From Mucilaginibacter rubeus (GTDB lineage: Bacteria > Bacteroidota > Bacteroidia > Sphingobacteriales > Sphingobacteriaceae), in assembly GCF_003286415.2 (NCBI RefSeq), contig NZ_CP043450.1, forward strand, positions 6,324,001 through 6,388,000: 64,000 nucleotides of DNA, given 5' to 3'. The notes below the pieces were generated by a model, which did no database searches, was not told the DNA's origin, and saw only the letters and a program-made list of their open reading frames with translations. The position numbers were made by a program, and so were the translations under genes. Positions 61,565 through 64,000 of the stretch are shown piece after piece (position 1 is the stretch's first letter; each line of letters opens with the position of its first letter).

Positions 61565-62533
61565 ATGCCTGAATTTAAGATCCAACACATCACCAAATAC
61601 ACTTATGCGGGCCCTGTTCGTGACAGCGCTAACCAGATCATTCTTTTTCCGATAAAAGATGAATACCAGGAGGTGATAAAACAAGAGCTGACCATAACCG
61701 GAAATCCAGTGGTTGATACTCATATTGATTATTATGGCAATGAGGTTGGCAGTTTTACTTATAGCGATCAGCACAACATGCTGGTGATTAATTCAAAACT
61801 GGTTGTTGTTACGCGTCAACGTCCATTGCCCGTGAACGATATTTTTCCGGAGCAGCAGTGGGAAGCCCTAAAGCGCCTGCAATACATGGTGCCTTACATT
61901 GATTTTTTAAAACAGGAATATTTTGAAGGCCTACCCGAGTTGCAGGAAATAGTTGAACAAGAGCGGCGTAAGGATGAAACTCCTTTTCAGGTCGCCCTGC
62001 GTTTTTGTGGCTGGGTGTACAATAATTTTGAATACATCAAAGGCGTAACCACAGTTGAAACCACGCTTGATGAGGTTTGGAAACTCAAAGCCGGCGTTTG
62101 CCAGGACTTTGCCCATATTTTGATGGTGATGCTTCGCCAGCTTAGAATCCCGTCGAGGTATGTAAGTGGCTATATCTGTACCCATAGCAGCGCCATGCGC
62201 GGTGAAGGGGCTACCCATGCCTGGGCCGAGGTATACGTACCCGACTACGGCTGGCTTGGCATCGACCCAACCAACAATTGCATCGCTAATGAAACCCATG
62301 TGCGTTTAGCTGTAGGTCGTAATTTTTCCGATTGCTCGCCGGTTAAAGGCGTTTACAAAGGCGCATACGGTCATAAGCTTGAAGTATCAGTTGTTGTAGA
62401 TGATGCCGATACCATTGTTTTTGAAGATAAAACCCATGAAGCGCCGGCTATGCACGCGGTAACAGAGTTCCCTAAAAACAGCTATCAGCGATATATGGAG
62501 ATCATTCAGCAGCAACAACAGCAGCAGCAGTAG
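61565..62533 (+). CDS. Transglutaminase-like peptidase with polyglutamine C-terminus
   Basis: The transglutaminase-fold protein of the bacterial N-domain type has 322 residues without a signal peptide. The N-terminal beta-domain (about 1-100) begins FKIQHITKYTYAGPVRDSAN. The catalytic triad is intact: Cys179 in AGVCQDFAHI, His218 in ATHAWAEVY and Asp234 in GIDPTN. In this gene family the enzyme is thought to act as a peptidase or amidase on the product of the ATP-grasp partner. The protein ends in eight Gln, encoded by a CAG/CAA run that continues past the stop. Confidence 0.94.
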   Translation: MPEFKIQHITKYTYAGPVRDSANQIILFPIKDEYQEVIKQELTITGNPVVDTHIDYYGNEVGSFTYSDQHNMLVINSKLVVVTRQRPLPVNDIFPEQQWEALKRLQYMVPYIDFLKQEYFEGLPELQEIVEQERRKDETPFQVALRFCGWVYNNFEYIKGVTTVETTLDEVWKLKAGVCQDFAHILMVMLRQLRIPSRYVSGYICTHSSAMRGEGATHAWAEVYVPDYGWLGIDPTNNCIANETHVRLAVGRNFSDCSPVKGVYKGAYGHKLEVSVVVDDADTIVFEDKTHEAPAMHAVTEFPKNSYQRYMEIIQQQQQQQQ

Positions 62534-62542
62534 CAGTAGCAG
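62507..62542 (+). repeat. CAG microsatellite across the transglutaminase stop codon
   Basis: Eight Gln codons (CAG or CAA) run into the TAG stop, followed by CAG-TAG-CAG in the same frame. Slippage could change tail length. A single C-to-T change of CAG gives the TAG, so the stop may have arisen inside the repeat. Confidence 0.85.
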
Positions 62543-62585
62543 TTTTCAGTTGGCAGTGGCAGTTTGCAGGATGTTTTTTAAAAGA

Positions 62586-62783
62586 TGTCATTCTTCGCCG
62601 TTGTTGGTGTTGTCACCAACAACTCTGCGCTATACAATGCATCGACAAATAGAAATGTCGTTCCTATAATAATAAAGGAAAAAAAAGTTGTTGGTGACAA
62701 CACCAACAACGGCGTAGAAGCTTGATGTATAAGATTTCTCCTCACCCCCTCTCGCGTTCCTCTACCGGTTCGTCGAAATGACA
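62586..62783. repeat. Nested palindrome with R3-type ends (copy b)
   Basis: The arms 62596-62623 and 62687-62714 are perfect 28-bp inverted repeats 63 bp apart. Each arm is also a 10-bp hairpin, GTTGTTGGTG with CACCAACAAC. Outside lie R3-like ends, TGTCATTCTTCG on the left and the GTATAAGATTTCT to CGAAATGACA half on the right. It separates convergent genes. Confidence 0.88.
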
Positions 62784-62806
62784 AGGGGAAATTTAAATCA
62801 AGCCAA

Positions 62807-64000
62807 TCAAGGTTCCACGCTCTGATAAAAAGCAACCAGCTTGGGGGCTACAACATGCACGTCGTGTTGTTCTTCAATCAGGCGACGGGCGTTGAGCCCT
62901 ATGTTGCGGCAAAATTCCTCGTCGGTAATGCAGCGTTCAATGGCATCATAAAACTCCTGCCGGTTATTGGCAATTAGGATGTTTGAACCATTGGTGAAGT
63001 TTATGCCTTCGGCACCTAATGAGGTGGAGATGATACATTTTTCCATGGCCATACCTTCTACTATCTTGACACGCATACCTCCACTCGAAAGCAGTGGCAC
63101 CACCATGATAGCTTTGCTGTTTACAAATTCCGAAGCATCGTCAACCTCGCCCTGGATAAAAATTTTACCCATTACCTCGTAATCATCAAAACTATCGGGG
63201 ATGTTATGGCCGGCAACATAAAACTTTACGCGCAGGTCGCCGTCGGTAAGGTCTTTATAAAAGCTCTCAATAAACCACTCGATTCCTTCCCTATTCGGCA
63301 TCCAATCCAATGAACCAAGAAAAAACAAGCTCGGAAATTCTGTTTTGTTGTAGTTGGGCTTGTAATCGGGCAGGGAAATACCAACAGGAAAAATTTCAAC
63401 GGGGATAGTGGCGCCGTATGATAACAGCGTTTTTTTATCCTCATTGGTAAATACCGCTATGGCATCAAATTTATTGAGTTGTTGCAATTCGTAGTCCTTT
63501 ACCTTGCGGGCCAGCAAATGCAGGTACCATTTCTTAAACAAGTCGCTTTTTTGCTGGGCGAGGCGCATCCACACCTGGTGTTCAATATTGTGCGACCGGT
63601 AAATCAACCTGGCTTTGGCATGCTTACGGACAGCGGCCAGGTAAGGCGTTACAAACAGGCCTTCAAACTGGATAACATCATATGCGGTTTGGCGTAATTC
63701 GCGCAGCAGCAGTTTTTCAAATTCGGCATCGTAATAACGGTCGACATCGTTTGATTTTTTGCTGAACAGGTTGCCTATGGCATCAAGTACAGATACGTTG
63801 ATGTTGATATCGTAGGATGTGTATTGGATTTTTTGCAACAACTCATCTTCGGTAGTTTGTACGCTGCCGTGATATTTTTTTCCGTTTAAAGCTACCAGCG
63901 CAACTTCGTGCCCAAGAGCAATCAGCCCTTTAATGGTATTGCAAACCACAATGGCATAGCCGCCATTTTGCGGAAATGGTACACGATGTGTTAAAATTAG
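62807..64000 (-). CDS. Glycosyltransferase family 4, 5' end outside the window
   Basis: This GT-B glycosyltransferase probably adds a sugar from a nucleotide donor to a surface glycan or other acceptor. The frame stays open to the window edge. The extra 17 residues read LILTHRVPFPQNGG then YAI, the usual GT4 start (hydrophobic strand then PxPxxGG), so the true start lies just outside and the GTG at 63949 is not the start. QFEGLFVTPYLAAV and YRSHNIEHQVW belong to the N-lobe. In the C-lobe, FLGSLDWMPNREGIEW and GGMRVKIVEGMAMEKCIIST carry the donor-site Glu. The acceptor is unknown. Confidence 0.92.
   Translation of the reverse strand, partial: LILTHRVPFPQNGGYAIVVCNTIKGLIALGHEVALVALNGKKYHGSVQTTEDELLQKIQYTSYDININVSVLDAIGNLFSKKSNDVDRYYDAEFEKLLLRELRQTAYDVIQFEGLFVTPYLAAVRKHAKARLIYRSHNIEHQVWMRLAQQKSDLFKKWYLHLLARKVKDYELQQLNKFDAIAVFTNEDKKTLLSYGATIPVEIFPVGISLPDYKPNYNKTEFPSLFFLGSLDWMPNREGIEWFIESFYKDLTDGDLRVKFYVAGHNIPDSFDDYEVMGKIFIQGEVDDASEFVNSKAIMVVPLLSSGGMRVKIVEGMAMEKCIISTSLGAEGINFTNGSNILIANNRQEFYDAIERCITDEEFCRNIGLNARRLIEEQHDVHVVAPKLVAFYQSVEP

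Noticed and set aside
63949..63949. GTG as start of the glycosyltransferase
   Set aside because: The frame remains open to the window edge and the upstream residues form the normal GT4 N-terminus.

Overview
The window looks like chromosomal DNA of a Bacteroidota bacterium of the Sphingobacteriaceae, most like Mucilaginibacter or Pedobacter. The signs are gliding lipoprotein GldH, three outer-membrane receptor-type barrels with carboxypeptidase-regulatory N-domains, a DUF3078 protein, many signal-peptide and lipobox proteins, TAnnTTTG promoter boxes, and long palindromic intergenic repeats. The genus is inferred from gene content and repeat style, not from a marker gene. No phage, plasmid, CRISPR array or rRNA is visible. 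The only mobile gene is a REP-associated tyrosine transposase (RAYT).

Layout. 1-5.2 kb: tRNA-Gly(CCC), divergent nadB/nadA (quinolinate synthesis), thiL and a small membrane protein. 5.3-11.8 kb: rmuC, two small lipoproteins, the minus-strand operon holB-ricT-gldH, then ruvX and a thioesterase. 12-17.7 kb: an O-methyltransferase, two tandem glucosaminidases, an envelope protein, a DUF3078 protein and ffh. 17.8-31.5 kb: a secreted protein with a degenerate zincin-like motif, an M1 aminopeptidase, a lone receiver protein, a GH30/GH5 glucanase pair followed by a Cys/His-rich 59-residue ORF, small secreted proteins, a serine hydrolase, the RAYT in nested inverted repeats, and comM. 32-43 kb: two large outer-membrane barrels around an esterase with a PA14 domain, then a large secreted zinc protease. 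43-51 kb: a PDZ aspartyl protease, a PBP4-type peptidase, a YihY membrane protein, a D-Ala-D-Ala dipeptidase, alanine dehydrogenase, tsaE and a hydrolase. 51-64 kb: a TonB receptor with a His/Cys-rich membrane peptide, a cyclophilin, exonuclease III, an AraC regulator divergent from a quinone-oxidoreductase-like gene, the ATP-grasp / alpha-E / transglutaminase operon, and a glycosyltransferase cut by the window edge.

Most protein genes are ordinary housekeeping or envelope genes. The less ordinary content is between genes: at least four families of 80-150 bp palindromic elements; a second looser class of short phrases repeated in tandem and then inverted, using a different phrase at each locus; and the RAYT with a matching REP hairpin 17 kb away that carries a compensatory base-pair change. 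The best candidate for a poorly understood protein system is the ATP-grasp / alpha-E / transglutaminase operon. It has been noted in comparative genomics, but I know of no settled substrate.
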